The translations under genes and the position numbers were made by a program. Of a stretch of DNA of 29,766 nt, positions 29,687 through 29,766 are shown one piece after another. The stretch comes from an uncultured Bacilli bacterium (GTDB lineage Bacteria > Bacillota_I > Bacilli_A > RF39 > UBA660), in the NCBI GenBank assembly GCA_910586295.1, contig CAJUGE010000053.1, positions 1 to 29,766 on the forward strand. The letters run 5' to 3'. The notes under the pieces are model-generated. The model saw only the letters and a program-made list of their open reading frames with translations. It was not told where the DNA came from and made no database searches. How positions within the stretch are numbered: position 1 is the stretch's first letter; the number at the start of each line of letters is the position of its first letter.

Positions 29687-29766
29687 GATAAAATGAATCC
29701 GTTGCTTGTGGAGATAAGGCAATGCTGAGGAGCAACCTGAGCACATAAGCAATGTTATACGGAAAA
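29687..29766 (+). ncRNA. Candidate structured RNA or leader, cut by edge
   Basis: An extended -10, TG-A-TAAAAT (29686-29694), predicts a plus transcript starting near 29700. The following 63 bases fold as a long interrupted hairpin: CCGT (29699-29702) with ACGG (29759-29762); TTGCTT plus GTG with CAC plus AAGCAA; then AGG-CAA-TGCT with AGCA-A-CCT around GAGG. No codons are sensible here and GC content is above that of the surroundings. I compared it from memory with RNase P, SRP, 6S, tmRNA, T-box and the common riboswitches and found no match. It may be a small RNA or the leader of a gene beyond the edge. Confidence 0.45.

Noticed and set aside
29700..29766. TPP riboswitch, because of GCTGAG and ACCTGAG
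   Set aside because: Spacing and the rest of the TPP core (GATCTGG-TAATACC-GCGTAGGGA) are absent.

Overview
The window comes from a very AT-rich, spore-forming Firmicute (Bacillota). Two sporulation genes (spoIVA, spoVIF), a T-box-controlled aspS, GatCAB, DnaD, HU, Der and YsxC point to the Bacilli/Erysipelotrichia/RF39-like gut lineages, but nothing fixes the genus. GatA has the SDTGDS form of the amidase loop, which I recall from Mollicutes relatives. The code is standard: TGG encodes Trp and TGA stops hemW. Almost every gene is on the minus strand; only two XRE regulators, one small membrane protein, a tRNA pair and a candidate RNA at the right edge read plus.

Left part (1-2880): accessory DNA. 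It holds the truncated start of an exported protein resembling TasA/camelysin-type (SipW-dependent) proteins, with a small XRE gene just upstream. A second XRE gene converges on a 515-residue protein that carries two R-x4-H motifs in similar surroundings and looks like an uncharacterised double-HEPN ribonuclease. A decayed ORF follows.

Middle part (2880-18007): aspS behind a T-box leader with a GAC specifier; lrgAB; an IS256-type transposase remnant; an asymmetric heterodimeric ABC exporter; hemW; tRNA-Ile and tRNA-Glu; an overlapping cca-dnaD-nth-membrane protein operon; HU; two tandem GNAT-like paralogues; and spoIVA with a sigma-E-like promoter.

Right part (18008-29766): an XRE regulator converging on an operon of two rhodanese lipoproteins, a coiled-coil exported protein and trmL; gatCAB; a lipoprotein plus thioredoxin-like lipoprotein; spoVIF; der; an orphan type IV pilin-like protein with an abrupt end; an unknown membrane protein; and ysxC. 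The last 70 bases contain a strongly foldable element behind a plus-strand promoter, which I could not assign to an RNA family.

Recurrent themes: extended TGn -10 promoters and very short predicted leaders (about 12-26 nt, one apparently zero) set many start codons, so several starts given here are shorter than the longest open frame. Gene pairs commonly overlap by 1-17 bases, which suggests translational coupling.
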